DNA from: Lanius collurio
Taxonomy: Eukaryota; Chordata; Aves; Passeriformes; Laniidae
Direction of reading: 5' to 3'
NCBI GenBank assembly: GCA_020086605.1
Contig: JACBWW010000017.1
Span: 1,470,583-1,534,582 of the forward strand
DNA length: 64,000 nt
Shown here one piece after another: positions 1-12,869 of this stretch. The notes beneath the pieces are model-generated. The model saw only the letters and a list, made by a program, of their open reading frames with translations. It made no database searches and was not told the origin of the DNA. Position 1 is the stretch's first letter. Every line of letters starts with the position of its first letter. The translations under genes and the position numbers were made by a program.

Positions 1-1826
1 TGGTCAGGCAGCAAAAGTCTGATCTACCCAACAGTATTGTGAGAGCAAGTTCTGATACCATTTTGCACAGTGGGAATTACTTCAGTTAATTCAGTGTGTC
101 AGAACCCTCCCTGGCATTTTCTCCTGCAAATTTGGGCTTGAGAGAAATCACTTGGCAGACTTTCACACTTCATGCTGTACACACTTCAGAGTTGCTCAGT
201 TGGATGTGACTGTTCCAAATTAACGTGCTGTTACCCTTATTCTTTCCTTATCCACTAATACTGGCTCCAGTGCAAATGGCAAGTTAATATCCCTTGGTGT
301 GTGCACTCTGCTGCATTAAGTCTGCAGATACAATCTGCAATAACAGGCTTCTGTCTGTTACCTTTATAGGTAAGCCTCTAAGTAATCATCTGCCTGAAAA
401 AATGTATGTTAAGTTCAGCAAAAGCCTATATTTTCTAACATTCCTTTCTTATTCTTTTTAAAAAACAGATATAATTTTCCTAAATTTTTATTTCATCCCT
501 GTCAGTTCCTTTCACTAACCTTCACCTGTCATTTAAAACAAAATATTAAATAGAGAGGGACATGTAATTGCTATGATCATGGTTTATTTATTAGTAGCCC
601 AAATTTTACATCCTGTGTTAGAGAAGACACAGAAATTAATTTAAATTAAAAAGCTTGGAACCAAATTTTTAGGAGAAAGAGGAGGACTTCCGCCATACAT
701 GAAGACAGAGGTTTATAGCAGTGAGACAGACACTGCCTAGTTAGGTACCCCACCTCCAGATTTTGTTCTTTGGGATGGGGTTAGTTTAAAACAACAAAAT
801 TCTCATTGACACAGTGATAGAAATTTTTCTCTAGATTAACTTATTCTAAGATGTGTGCATTTGATGCAGCTGTTTCTGTAGCTGGGGTTACAGTTTTTAG
901 CACACATTGTTGCTCTGAAGATACAGATTCCAGCTGTTCCCTTACTTCAGTATGGATGTGCTATGTGTAGTGTGCAGTTTTCTAGACCACACCAAAAATC
1001 CAACACCAGAAGGAATGGTGACCAGAACAGGCCAAAAGTCCAGGCTGAAGAAATAATGGGAGTGAGATTTACAGTATGCTGAGTTTTACACTTCAGTTTT
1101 CTGGACTGATTAGCTTCTAAACATAATAATTTTTTATGCAAATGTCTTTCTATAAAGTAAAATATGAAATAAAATACAAAATAAAATAATGCCACTGTTC
1201 CATCTTAGAGGGCTGTCATGAGAATTAGACTGCAGGGATCCAGCTGGACTAGATGATCTCCAGAGGTCTCTTCCAACCACAGCTATTCTGTGATTCCTTC
1301 ATTCCCAATGTCACCATCAATATCCAAGGCAGTCAGATACTTGTGAGAGGCCCTTTTTGTGCTTGATTGGAGTAGACAGATCAGCTGCACAACAATCTTC
1401 TCTAACCCTAATTCAGAAAATACTGAAAGCTGAGCTGAGGAGCAAGGCAGGGTCAAAACTACATCTGCACTTCTAGTTGTGAATCCATGTGACAATTTAG
1501 GACAATTTGATTGCAGCAAATCACATCCAGTGTCCCATCCTGCTGGGAAGTCTGTGCTCAGCTGAAGGAGTGGAAGGAGGATGTTCCTGAAAACTGGGGC
1601 TTTTCCAGCCAGGGCAGCACTGGGGCATGCAGGTGTTTCTGCACATGGCAAACCTGGGGCTGCAGAGCACTGTGGGTCTGGCACTGCAGACTTGAGGGCC
1701 TCTGGAGGGAGGTGCCCAACTCCCACTGCTGATTTGATCTTTTATGACTTGATAAGCATTTCTTTTTGCTGCATATTGAGTGGAGAACTCAAAGGTCAAA
1801 TTCTGTTCTATTTGTTTTCTTTGCAG
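1..1826 (+). other. VIPR2: VIPR2 intron (left-truncated)
   Basis: No coding exon seen. The stretch is AT-rich, with one CR1 tail near 1235-1298 and a slightly GC-richer, non-conserved-looking part near 1500-1735. The preceding receptor exon, expected to encode ECL2 and early TM5, was looked for and not found, so it probably lies outside the window. Confidence 0.7.
1235..1298 (+). mobile_element. CR1 non-LTR retrotransposon, 3' end fragment
   Basis: Short fragment with the typical CR1 3' tail: a ctggactagatgatctccag-like stretch, then cttccaacc and an attctgtgattc octamer-repeat end. It is in a VIPR2 intron, sense to the gene. It is 5'-truncated, as most CR1 copies are. Confidence 0.8.
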
Positions 1827-1918
1827 GTGAATTTTATACTTTTCATTAGCATTATAAGAATCTTACTGCAGAAGTTAAGATCTCCAGATGTTGGAGGAAA
1901 TGATCAGTCACAGTACAA
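1827..1918 (+). CDS. VIPR2: VIPR2 exon: end of TM5 and start of ICL3
   Basis: A 92-nt exon. A pyrimidine-rich tract and AG at 1825-1826 precede it, and the donor GTAAGT begins at 1919. It starts in phase 0 and ends with two bases of a Lys codon. It encodes [17 protein letters not shown] followed by [13 protein letters not shown]. The exon length is characteristic of this position in class B receptors. Confidence 0.94.
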
Positions 1919-4900
1919 GTAAGTCATACTTTTAGATATTATAAACAGAACCAAAACAATCTCATTAAGATTTCATCTGCTGAAAACCAACATCTGCTGT
2001 GTCCCTATAATTACATTTAATTTAGAACTACTTTTAGATATGGTTTAATAAATACAGCTATGCTGAAATGGAGATAAGTATATTTTTTTCTAACACTAAA
2101 TTCAATAAAACATATTTAATTTCATAAAGACCAACAAGCTATTCTTGAATTTGAGTTTAATCCATGAATTAATATGCTGATATAAAATATATCAAGAATA
2201 TTACCTTTCTTTTGATGCATAAATGTTTCATTTTGACATAAGAAAAGTTTAGGAATCAAAAAAATTTCCTCAACCTCCTAAAAACCTTTCTTTTTAATTT
2301 CTAAAATACTTAAATATATTTTGAGAGCTGAAAAGAACTCACATTGTGACCAAAATTTTTTTAAATTAAGTATAGTGTTTTATATTGATTAAAAATGCCA
2401 CCTTTACTCTTCTAGAAGAAAATGGTTGTTTCTGGCTTAGATCAAATTTATTTCTGTTCAGACTTTCTTCTTTTATGTTTTGGTTTGAACATCAAATTGT
2501 AAAACATCCCTTTATTTCCACAGCATTAAAATCAAGGGATATTGGGGTACAATTCAATTACATTGCTAAAATTGCTTTTGTTCCTTATTGCCCTGTTATT
2601 GTTGTTTATTATAAGAGCTGCTGGATATGTTGTAATCTGCAATCAAGTGTCTGTTGCAGTAGGTCTTATTTTAAAGCTGAGATGCAGACAGTGACAGTTC
2701 AGGTGTCAATGTGGTGCTTCAGTGGCAAAACCCAACATGAACACTGAAAATCCAAAGCTGTGCGAGTGGCCTTTGAAAATGTGCTCCTGGATAACACCTT
2801 TACTTAATTTTAAAAATACTGAATTCCTGTTCTAAAAGCTGATAAATCATGGTATGCAGAAGGAAAGAATATCCTTAAAGCCAATAGAAGCAGGACCTTA
2901 TGTGTTTTGTTGACAATGTAAAGTGTTAGATGCAAAAAGTGAAGAATTCAGATGTGCCACAGAAAAGTCAACACAACAGGACTGACAGGCACCTTTGTTT
3001 TGCAGAGCTACAGGAGCCTTTTGTGTTTGCTGATCCAATTATCTAAACATGTGGGAAAACTTAATGAATCTAGATGAAATTGTGTGAATGCCACATTATT
3101 ATTTGGCAAAATGGCCAGCCTATAGGCAGGAAATTCCTTCAAGTTTACATCTCGTGACCTAAAGCTTTCTTTTCCTTCCATGTGGTATTTATTTACCTTT
3201 TGAAAATGGTTCATTCCTTTCCCTTCAGTCCCACCCTTTTCCATAGTTTACTGTAGCACTTCATAACATGAAATATTCACAATAACCGCAATCTTGTCCT
3301 TCATTATTCAGCCCTGCAAATTCTTTGGTTTTGGCATTTGATTACCTGATTAAGTTTGTATTTCTGGTCTTTAGCTGATACCCGTGAGAAAGTAGATTAA
3401 CCTCCTTAAGAAACTGCATCTACAGAGCAAATTAAAGACCTGGGAGGTTCATTTTTAGAATTGCAAATGCATTGTCTAAAATGCAGAGAAGAATAAGGCT
3501 ATTTTGTTTGTCCCTTTCTTTCACTAAAATATAAATCCAGTATAGAGAAAGTAGCATCAACTAGACAAAAGTTATTAAACCAACCATGGAGTAAAAGTGA
3601 ACCTAAAATGAATACTACTCATGCAAGTCACCATTTTTCTTCCCTTCCTCTGAAACTGCTTGTACCTTGTTCCATCCTTTTTGTTGTTCATTTTACTTTT
3701 GCAGTGGATAAGGCTAAATTCAAATAAAATCAGTTTTCCATTTCACTTGGGAAACTGGAAAATTTGCTGCCAGTGTCATCCCCTACAGCAGTAAATGAAT
3801 TTCTTCTGCTAAGGAAACCCTATTTGTCCTGCTTCTGGTATCATCTTTAGATGTGGAGGAGACTTACTATTCTTGAGAAACTTTACTGCCAGAAATTATT
3901 ATTTCCACATAAACAAATGCAGCCTCTGGGAGATTATGAATAAGTCAAGGCCATGAAGACTGAGAGAGAAAAAATAAAACTACTTGAAATACCTAAACTT
4001 TTCTGTTAAAATTGGTGAATTCACAACAGCATCTTTTCATTGTTGAATCAAGTTATATTCAACAAGACAGTGAAGAATTATGGAACTCAACATTATAACT
4101 TCTCACATTTTATATGATACCAGATATCCAAAATTGTGCACGACTGGCCTAGTATAATATATAAAACTGATGTTATTAGAGTGAAATAAATGACAGATAA
4201 GGTAAAAGTAGCAATTTATCATTTCAGTAGTTTCACAAGCTGTTTGTCAGAGCAGTTCTGCTTAGAAATTTAAAGATCTCTTTCCTTAACTTTAGTAGTG
4301 TCTTCTACTAAAATGTGTTATGTAATTGACAACACTGAAAATTATTTAATGGTGTATGCTTAATAACATCAGCAAAGCTATGAAGTTTCAGTATTTGGGG
4401 CTCATGAAAGTCTCACAGTTGAGATTATTCTGGATTACATTTCCTAGGTACTGTTTGCATACTTTGTGTGTGCAATGCACAGACTAACCATACAGTTAAG
4501 GAAAGGAAATTAACAGCATCAAAGGAGAGATTTTACCTTCCATGCTTGAGGACCTGTCAGTATGACTTTGTAGGGAGGCATCCTTCCTTTTCACTCTGAA
4601 CACTCTGAAGTTTTAATGCCAGGTCAAAAGTATTTCGAGAGATGGGAGCAGCTCATGACACTTCGTGGTCCTGTGGAATAATGCAGGAGAACCCCATGCT
4701 CGAGAACCATGCCAGGAAACCAGGCTGGGAAGGGGCTGTGTGTCAGACACAGGGGAGGACAGGTCTTACACCCCTCTGCTCTACAGAGGGCAACTGGAAA
4801 AGGGGCTTTTGCAGAGGCCCTGCCACCTTCCTCCAGCTTTTGGCAGAGTGCAAGGTCACCAAGAGAAAGTACAACGTGGAATTGCAAATGCCAGAGTTAC

Positions 4901-7049
4901 TGTGTGGGTAATCCCATTGCAAACCTGAAAGGAAAACAATTGGTAATAAATTATTGTTACTGTTTATAAATCCTATATCATACGAGGTTTATGTAAATGA
5001 CATTGCATGAAGTTCTTATCTCAGTAGAATGAGCTCATCATTAAATTTCAGCTTTTTCTCTTTTCTTTACCCAGGAGACTTGCAAAATCCACGTTGTTGC
5101 TTATTCCATTATTTGGAGTACACTACACAGTGTTTGCTCTATTTCCTGACCGCAGTTCCAACTATTATAAAATAATCTTTGAGTTGTGTTTGGGATCTTT
5201 TCAGGTAAATTTTAAGGTTTTTATTAAAAATTTTTTATTGACCTAGGTGAGTGGTGCCTACTAACTAAGGAATATTGTCTCTTTCCAGGGGTTGATTGTT
5301 GCAGTCCTGTATTGTTTTTTGAACAGTGAAGTAAGTCTCACCTTTCTAATGAGAATGTTAAATATTGGTTTTAGTAAATGTATAAGTGCCTCTATAATTC
5401 TGCTCTGATACATGAAACTGTTTTAGAAGGTGTTTGCGTTCCCATTAATGAAATATATTTGTGACAGTTTTCATGCAACAGGAGAAGTCAGTGTAGTTGG
5501 GTGAAGAGTTTTAAGAGCTGTTTAAAATCTAATTCCGTGCAAACTGTGATGTTAGTGTCTTCTGTTATTTAACATGATCTAACCTAGCTCTGTTAGAAGC
5601 AACATGGGCTGTGCAAGTGAGGTGCAACAAGCCTGGAAATTTATCCAGATCTTGAAACACCATTTAGTAAGTATTTAGGGCTAATATTCTGTCTGTATCT
5701 AAACCTTAGAACAGCAACAGATTTTCAGAAGTGCTCAGCATGTCATAGTTTTCATAGTCTCAACTGAGAAAGATGCAAGGAATTCCTTTTGATTTCAGCC
5801 ACCATGCAGAGTCTGACAGAAGGAATCTGTCTGAAGAAGACACCTGCCTGCACAGAGAATTAACATTCAGCTCTCCTGAGTGCTATTCTGGTCTTTGGTA
5901 TTCATTAGATGCTTGATTTTGGGCTAATCATTTCATTTTATGCCTTGAGTATGTGTGATAAATAGCTTGATACCAAAAGCTAATGTTGCAGCACAAGTGA
6001 TACAAAACTGATTTTTAAAGTGGCCTTGAGGCATCTCCTCACAGACAGCACAGGCAGCCTTAGCCTCAGTTATGTGACCTTGGTAAAAACTGATTGGACA
6101 CTCCAGAGGGAAGGGATGCCATCCAGAGGGACCATGACAGGCTTGTGGAGAGGGGGAAAACAACCTCAAGAGGTTCAACAGAGCCAAGTTCAAGGTCCTG
6201 CATCTGGGTCTGTGCAGTGCTGACTGGGGGATGATGGGGTTGAGAGCCCCCAGAAACATGGCCAGCAGATCAGAGAGGTGAATTGTCACCAGTAAAAGAC
6301 AGACATGGACCTGTTAGAGCAAATCCAGAGTGTCACCAGAGGAGGCCACTTAAATTCTCAGAAGGCTGGAACAACTCTCCCATGAAGACAGGCTGAGGGA
6401 GTAGAGATTGTTCAGCCTGGAGAGGAGAAGGATCTGGGGAAATTTTGTAGCACCTTAGAGTACATAAAGGGGAGATTATCAGCAAGATGGCGAAAAACTT
6501 CTTAGCAGGGCTTGTAGTGACAGGATAAGGGATGACACTTTTAAACTGATATGTGGTAGATTTAGGAAGGAAAAAATCTTTTCTGTGAGAGTGATGGAGA
6601 CACTGTAAGAGATTGACCAGAGAAGCTATGGATGCCCCATCCCTGGAAGTGTCCAAGGCCAGGCTGGATGGTGCTCTGAGCAACCTGGTCTGGTGGAAGG
6701 TGTCCCTGCCCACGGAAGGAGGTAGAACTACACAATCTTTAACAGTTTGTACCAATCCAAACCATTCTGTGATTCTGTTCCTTGAGAACCCTGTGTGACA
6801 GCCAATAGACATGGAAAAGTTCCTCACATAAAAGAGAATTTTCAGCTCGTATTGTGCATTTTCTTTTGCACACAGGTGCAGGGGGAGTTGAAAAGGAAGT
6901 GGCGGAGTTTGTGCTGGAAGCAGACAGCAGGCAGAGATTACAGACTCCACAGCTCGTCCATCTCTCGAAATGGGTCCGAAAGCGTTTCCCAGCTCCACCG
7001 GAATTCAAGAGCTCACTCATTTATGCAGACAGAGACCACGATGATATAA
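1827..7049 (+). CDS. VIPR2: VIPR2 (VPAC2 receptor), 3' part of gene, four coding exons
   Basis: Class B G-protein-coupled receptor for VIP and PACAP in the plasma membrane, coupling mainly through Gs to cAMP (family knowledge). Joined exons 1827-1918, 5075-5204, 5289-5330 and 6876-7049 give one open frame of 145 residues plus stop. In order they encode the cytoplasmic end of TM5, ICL3 with [17 protein letters not shown]6 with the class B hallmark [14 protein letters not shown], a short ECL3, TM7 containing GSFQG, helix 8 with [12 protein letters not shown], and a serine-rich tail. Exon sizes of 92, 130 and 42 nt and phases 0-2-0-0 are typical of class B receptor genes, and all junctions are GT-AG. 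The ICL3 and tail sequence fit VPAC2 better than VPAC1 or PAC1. The N-terminal hormone-binding domain and TM1-TM4 must lie left of the window; I saw no further exon in 1-1826. The tail ends T-M-I, which fits a class I PDZ ligand (inference). No frameshift or early stop was seen. Confidence 0.95.
1919..5074 (+). other. VIPR2: VIPR2 intron, mostly unique AT-rich sequence
   Basis: About 3.2 kb between the 92-nt and 130-nt exons. I see no exon, RNA gene or clear mobile element. A GC-richer patch at about 4640-4900 has overlapping short open frames in several phases but no recognisable protein, so I treat these as chance. Confidence 0.7.
5075..5204 (+). CDS. VIPR2: VIPR2 exon: TM6, ECL3 and start of TM7
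   Basis: A 130-nt exon after a long pyrimidine tract and AG at 5073-5074; donor GTAAAT begins at 5205. The first base completes the split Lys codon and the exon ends in phase 0. It encodes [17 protein letters not shown] (TM6), a short loop with DRSSNYYK, and ELCLGSFQ at the start of TM7. Confidence 0.95.
5289..5330 (+). CDS. VIPR2: VIPR2 42-nt micro-exon: TM7 to helix 8
   Basis: A phase 0-0 exon of 14 codons encoding [14 protein letters not shown], with acceptor AG at 5287-5288 and donor GTAAGT at 5331. A 42-nt exon at the end of TM7 is a known conserved feature of class B receptor genes. Only 84 bp of intron separates it from the preceding exon. Confidence 0.94.
6095..6786 (+). mobile_element. 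CR1 retrotransposon fragment in VIPR2 terminal intron
   Basis: About 0.7 kb of a 5'-truncated CR1 in the sense direction. The left part resembles the end of CR1 ORF2 (gatgccatccagagggacc-like, then ttcaacagagccaagttcaa). The right part has caggctggatggtgctctgagcaacctg-like CR1 3' sequence and ends near 6786 with attctgtgattctg. Many internal stops and indels show it is an old dead copy. Confidence 0.88.
6876..7049 (+). CDS. VIPR2: VIPR2 terminal coding exon: helix 8 and cytoplasmic tail
   Basis: Acceptor AG lies at 6874-6875 after a pyrimidine-rich tract. The exon encodes 57 residues from [12 protein letters not shown] through a Ser/Arg-rich tail and ends with TAA at 7047-7049. The tail contains several Ser/Thr residues that could be kinase sites (inference) and ends TETTMI. 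A CR1 retrotransposon fragment ends only about 90 bp upstream of the acceptor. Confidence 0.94.
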   Translation: MQGELKRKWRSLCWKQTAGRDYRLHSSSISRNGSESVSQLHRNSRAHSFMQTETTMI

Positions 7050-7740
7050 ATGAGCTAGGTCCCCCAAAACATGAAAAACTGTGGGATATATCATTCAATA
7101 TGCAGCTTGATGTGATATTTTATAAAATGTACAGTTTCATGCTTTGCTTTTATACATGTTGGTATTTGGGGTATTGGTTTGTGCAGCCAACCTGTTAATA
7201 ACAGAGAAGCCTGCCCCATGGATGCTTTCTGTTTTGTTTATATGGTACTCATATTAATTCTGGTATTTTCCTGTGGTTTACTAGCTGTAACAATTCAAAA
7301 ATTCATTGTCCATAAATGTCCCTTTCCTTTCCAACACAGCTGCAAGATCAATGCAGAGTATCCTGCTCAGTACAGACTGCTTTGGCATATGTAAATTTCT
7401 TACACTTTATTTGTACTTAAGGAAACATTGCCTTAAGGATTAGGAAATTCTTTTCTAATTATGGAATATAAAATTAGAAAAAAAAAGACCATAATTAACC
7501 GCAGTGGGAGTTTAGTGTGCAAATCCAGGAAATAATGAACATGATTTACACAGGGGGGAAACAGTAGTAATTCTAGGCTAATGGTATAAATTTCAGAGAT
7601 TACTTTCTCTAGAGTTTGATTCCAGTCTGTTGTTACTTTCAGAAGTGCCTAGTTTAATGTTTGGGTGCAGAATGTAGGGCCACCTTTATAGTCCATACAG
7701 AAAAGACTATCAGTTTTGAATAAAACTGCAGAATTTCCCA
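7050..7740 (+). other. VIPR2: probable VIPR2 3' untranslated region (end uncertain)
   Basis: AT-rich sequence directly after the VIPR2 stop. The first canonical AATAAA that I found on this strand is at 7719-7724, so a short isoform could end just past it. The real UTR may be longer: AT-rich sequence with variant signals continues for kilobases, and transcript data would be needed to place the end. Confidence 0.4.
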
Positions 7741-10700
7741 ATAGTGCTAATGCAATCATCAGTTGTTTTTCTGTTTAAAGTCAGAGATTTGTGTTGATCT
7801 TGCATTAAGCAATTTTCTGACAAGGTATGTTTTACTGCTAAAGCAGCCTGGCATAGGATAAACAGTCTAGGATAGCACATTACACCTTGAAAATACCATT
7901 TTTTACAGGATTATCACTGAAATATGTCTTCAGGACTACATATTTGACTGCAAAACACAAGGACTATTGCAGTGAAGTTACAACTCACATTTAACAAAAA
8001 ATGTAAATTCTTTTAGGTTTATTCAGTTCTATATCTATCTGAAATGACTCAAAATCTAGTCCTGACCATGACTCCAGAAAAAAAAAATAGACAGAATCCC
8101 TAAAAATTACCATAAAAGGCATAAAGAAGGAGTCTTCAACAATGCCAAGCCTCTTATGTAGCCACTTCAAAAAAAGAAAAAGGCTGAGAACTGACAGAGT
8201 CTTATAAAAATACAAAGAACATTTCCACTCTTTAAAATAAGTAAACCAAATGATGTTTTCTTCCCCTGTCACGTTTAACCATGTCCACCCTGCATTCCAA
8301 GGGGGAATACAATGTATTTGCATGAGTACCTCCATTCAAGCTGTTGCCCTCTTATTTCAGATAACAGATTGTATGGAGCCAGCAGAATCCAAGGTCCCTA
8401 CTCTTGTCAGATAAAGGTAAGAACAGCAGCAAGGGCATCTCTTGGCAGGCATAGTACATCCTTGAAAATATTACCAAAATATTACTTGAAAATATTACTG
8501 GGAATATTGTCAGCAGCTGTCAAAGTGTCCCTACAACTCTTGGTCTGATTTAATCCAGCTACTTATCAGTCAAACACATTTTTTTTTAATTGGGGTTGCC
8601 CTGGAGTGATACAAAGTTTTGTCAGACCAAAGATAGAAAGGGGCCCATGCAGTTCATGTGACTCCTGCAGGTAGTGTGGTATTACATGACACCATTAGGT
8701 ATCATTTGAGTTACACAACAATCACTCCATGAATAGTTACTCACAAAATTTGAATGTGAAGAAGCTATTGATCACTTCCAGATCATTCAGAGTGTTTTCT
8801 GCTTGGCAAAGTAACTATGAGATACTGGATTCTGGAAGTAGGCTGCCCAAGGACATTCCCATGGGGTCTTAAAGATGTTCCCCTACACATGTATTTAATG
8901 AAATATATTCCCAAAGACTTTACACTGAGGAAACACTGCTAAACTTTACTATTTTTCCTGGATCTCTGGAAAAACTTATCACAAACTCAACTGCAAATTT
9001 ATGAAGATCCATTGGAGCTTTGGGAGTTGCTTCTATACCTAAATTAAACACATCCATGCACTTCAGGCTTCTTTGTGTGAAGTGGCATTGGGACTCCTCA
9101 GCTCCCTGAGATGTGAGGCACAGAATGTTCTTTTTTTCCCTAAATTTCTAGGGTTGAAAGCACATGTGATAAGCATTCAAGTGTGCTCATCTTTTTGCTC
9201 AAATGAAGTTCTGTGAGTAAGTTGACACACAGACAGAATCATAGCACAGAAATAGAGGTCTCAAGCAGTCATTTCCATCAGTCTGTTCTGCACAATGCAT
9301 CACCAATTATATGTGTTTATAACACATTTTATCCTAGAGGAGACTTTGTTTTAATTAAGCGAGCATGGAGAAAATCTCCACTTTAATTATTTCTGGGTTA
9401 TAAAAAAAAAAAGCCTTAATAAGAAAATACATTTTATATTGCAACAAACCAGCATTGCTTCCTTTAACAGGGTGTAGATACGTTTGGGCTTTGATTCTAC
9501 TTTTCATGTACAGTGAAATTCCACATGAGGCAGTGAAGTTTTGCCAGCAAGAGAACACAGAGGCATCACTAAGTTTGTAAAGGACTGTGTGGACATGCAA
9601 AGAATGGCACACAAGGGACAGAGGTGCAGTATATATTTTTCTTTCAAACCAATGAAAAGTACAGTACTTTGCAGCATCTCATCCCTTTATTAAAAATCTA
9701 AATACAGATAATCTGAATACTGTCTTGTGAGACAGTTTAACTGCATAATGCTTTGTGTAGAGGACACTGTTCTCACTTGCTTTGGCTCCCAGAAAATTTC
9801 TGATTTCCAAATAATTTTATGTAAAGTTACACCATCAACCCTATCATCACCAGTTTGACTTACAGCTGCCTTTTCATGCACAGATACACATTATATAAAC
9901 ATTTCTGTAAAAGGTGCAGAACAGTTTAACAAATTTGGGCTTGATCAGTGTTTTGCATCTTTACAACACCCAGAACAAGACAGCTTCTCATGGTTTTGTA
10001 TTTCATTGCATTTTGCCAGGGAGTATGGGATTAGATGCTTCTTCTCTGGGCTGTGGTGACTCTAAAAGAGTCAAAAGAGCAATGCAGTGAAACATCATGG
10101 CCTTCTGTCATCCCTAATCCTAGTTCTCACTCAGTCCTACCAGCATCAGGGGAGGAAATAGAGGCTGCAAGACAAGTGCAACCTTTCCCTGCCCCTCCCT
10201 TTCTTTATTCCTTTACTTCCTTTTTCCCTTTGGTTCCATCAGGGTCCAAACTGACTTGCAAACTTTTCAGAGCAGGAAACCAGGTTTTTTTTGTCCTTCC
10301 CCACTGAAAAACCAGTAGCATGGCTTGTATTTGCTGAACAAGAATGGTAATACAGTTCACTCCCAGTACAGTGGTTAATAGTTGTGCTTTACCTCCCCTG
10401 GAGGCACCATTAATTCTGAGTGATTTCTGTCAGCAGTACCTGCTGCTGATGCCTGAGGAACACAGTGACAGCTTGCTCTCCACTTACTAACCACAATATA
10501 AAAATATATATGGACACTGACTTAAATTTTCCTCTGCAGAGTCAATTTCAGCTGGGTGCTTGATAAACTCAGGTGAAATTCATCTGACCTGGTTTTGGTG
10601 TCAAAAAGCTGTGTATTTGTCTCTGAGCTAAAGACTCTTTTAAAGTGCCTTCCATAGTCATCATAGAGAAATAGGCACTAGCTGAAGAAAATTCCTTCCA

Positions 10701-12081
10701 TGTTCAGCTGGGTGTCTGGGGTAGGTAAGCTGGTTTTCTCTGTACTTACTATAAAATGAGCCTGAGGTAGCTGGCTAGTACTTAAATCTTTCACTCCATG
10801 TTCTGAATTAGCTAAGATGTGTCCCTCTAGATTGTGAAGTCCTCTGGGTAATGTTACATGGATACTTCTTCTTAAGCCAGATAACAGGTTGGCCTAACTC
10901 ATCCTCCAGGAAATGTGCAGTGTAGTTCAAAAGGTCAGGCAGTGGAGGACCCCACAGTCCATTTGGTCAGCTGTCCCTTCCTTCCATGATAAAGCCCATA
11001 GTTTTATGTCCCATTTTGATTTGTCTGGCCTCAGCTTCCAACAAATGCTTGTTGTTTTGGGTTAGGTGTTTGGCTCTATGCCTTTTGTAGAAGGGCCATA
11101 TGCTAAAAGAAAGTGCTTTAGAGTAGCCAAAATTCTCTTCCTATCATGTGCTGCAGGTAGCCAGCTGAGGAATACCCAGTTTGTGATGGGACTGTACTGT
11201 AGCAGCAATAGATAATTGGTGGCAAATAGCACTTCAAAAAGCCTTCTACAGTCGAGTTGGAGCCAGCCTACCTCACTCTGTAGCATCTACTCCACGTCCT
11301 GATTCACCCCAGGCTTCCCTTTGCCTTTAACACAATGAAGGGGAAAGCAACAGGCATAGACCCTCAGCAAACCAGAGACTGTCTGGGGCACATTGATGAA
11401 ATAAGGCATTGCCCAGTGCCTGTGTCACACACTCCATGTGCAAAGACTAAGATGAATCATCTGCATCACTTGTCTCCTAGTTTTCTAAAAATCATATTCT
11501 GTTGTCTGTGAATTTGCCCAGTTCAGCAAAGTGGTTTGGGATAAAGTCCAAATTCAGTCTATACAGATTTTTTTTTCAGACATCCCTAATGAAAGATCAA
11601 GTACTAAATATGTCTGATAAGAAGAAAGACCTGGCAAGTAACCTGCAGAGAAAGCTGCTATGTGGATAAAGGGTCACAGCCTGAACAATTACTGTCTGTG
11701 CATAGTGATACAGGAAATACTTTACCAACAGCAGTACCTTTGTGTTGCCATGAGTGCCTATATAAGCTGTGGGCTGCAGTACTACCCTGATGTGATCAAA
11801 TACAGAAGTTAGGATGCAGTGCTATTCTGTCGATGGAAAAAAATGTGTTTAAAGAAACAAAGCTGTTCTAACATGTATGTTACAAGAAGATAATATTTAA
11901 AAGGAGCATTCTGTGATAGGGTTTAACCACTCTGTGTTGAATCTGGTTCTGCCCAATAATAGCAGGTTGTAGTTAAATCTAAGTCAGGAACATTTCCATT
12001 GTCAGCTAAAAAAGGTGACTGAAATATCCCACACCCCTTAATTTCCCAAAGCACTGTCATAACTTTTTGATTACCTGCAGC
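7741..12081. other. intergenic, no supported gene
   Basis: AT-rich, apparently unique sequence downstream of VIPR2. It might hold distal VIPR2 3' UTR. A weak CR1-tail-like patch lies near 9236-9300 (cagaatcatag). Short open frames here show no recognisable domain. Confidence 0.6.
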
Positions 12082-12096
12082 TTTTTTTTTTTTTTT
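12082..12096 (+). repeat. poly(T) tract, 15 bases
   Basis: Uninterrupted run of T in intergenic DNA. Read on the other strand it is poly(A), but I see no retrocopy attached to it. Confidence 0.9.
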
Positions 12097-12869
12097 GTCC
12101 TGGCACATTAGTATGAGTATTACTTCAAAATTCTGTTTTGTCATCTTTGTTATAACTTTATGTTTGTCAAGTATGGTAAAAATTAAAGATTATGTAAATG
12201 AATGTGATTATTTTTTACAAAATGTACAGATTATGATGTTGTATAGATTGATGTGTGTAAATAGATTTCATACTGTAATTCTCTATGGTTTTCTTCTGGT
12301 TTTACTTTTTTGTTCTTTTCTGGTTTCAGTTTTTAATGTCACATACCTAACAGCCTTCTCTGAGATGTTATATATAAAGCTGTGAACAAATAAGTGTTTA
12401 CATCTTTATGCTCTACAGATAATAGTAGTCAATAACACCAAAATGGACTGAAGAGGAATCAGAGAATAAAAATTTTAAAAGTTTTGCACAAAAATTCCAT
12501 TACTTATGTTTTTTAAAAATTGTGTAAAATCATGTATTTTTCTTACTGATTCAGTGGGTCATGGTCATGCTGAAGGATGTGGCTAAGTTAATATTTCACT
12601 TTTTAATTCAGCAGCTGTTAGACATACATGTAAAACAAAAACAGCCCCTAGCTTCACTGAGCTTTCTGCAGTCTAGATGTGCTTACAGGGGCATGAGAAT
12701 ATGGCACCCACCTAGAGCAGATCCAGGTGATCCCATATGTTGTGTATGGCACCATCTCCATGGCCAGCAGCTATTTTTGATTTATCACAGCTTGCTCAAA
12801 ACTCGACTGCGCAGTTACCTGTCAGAAGTACAGTATAATGCAGTGAGAACAAAGGAGAGACAACACCAT

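Noticed and set aside
1283..1726. 147-codon minus-strand open frame in a VIPR2 intron
   Set aside because: No domain, overlaps other frames of similar length, and begins in a CR1 tail; probably chance.
6333..6998. 221-codon minus-strand open frame
   Set aside because: It is antisense to a CR1 fragment and to the VIPR2 last exon; the real signal there is on the plus strand.
9236..9300. Possible antisense CR1 tail
   Set aside because: Only a short cagaatcatag-like match; too degenerate to call as a separate element.
12095..12385. Open frame and AT-rich stretch as distal VIPR2 3' UTR or a small gene
   Set aside because: The peptide is unlike known proteins, and nothing in the sequence links the stretch to VIPR2.
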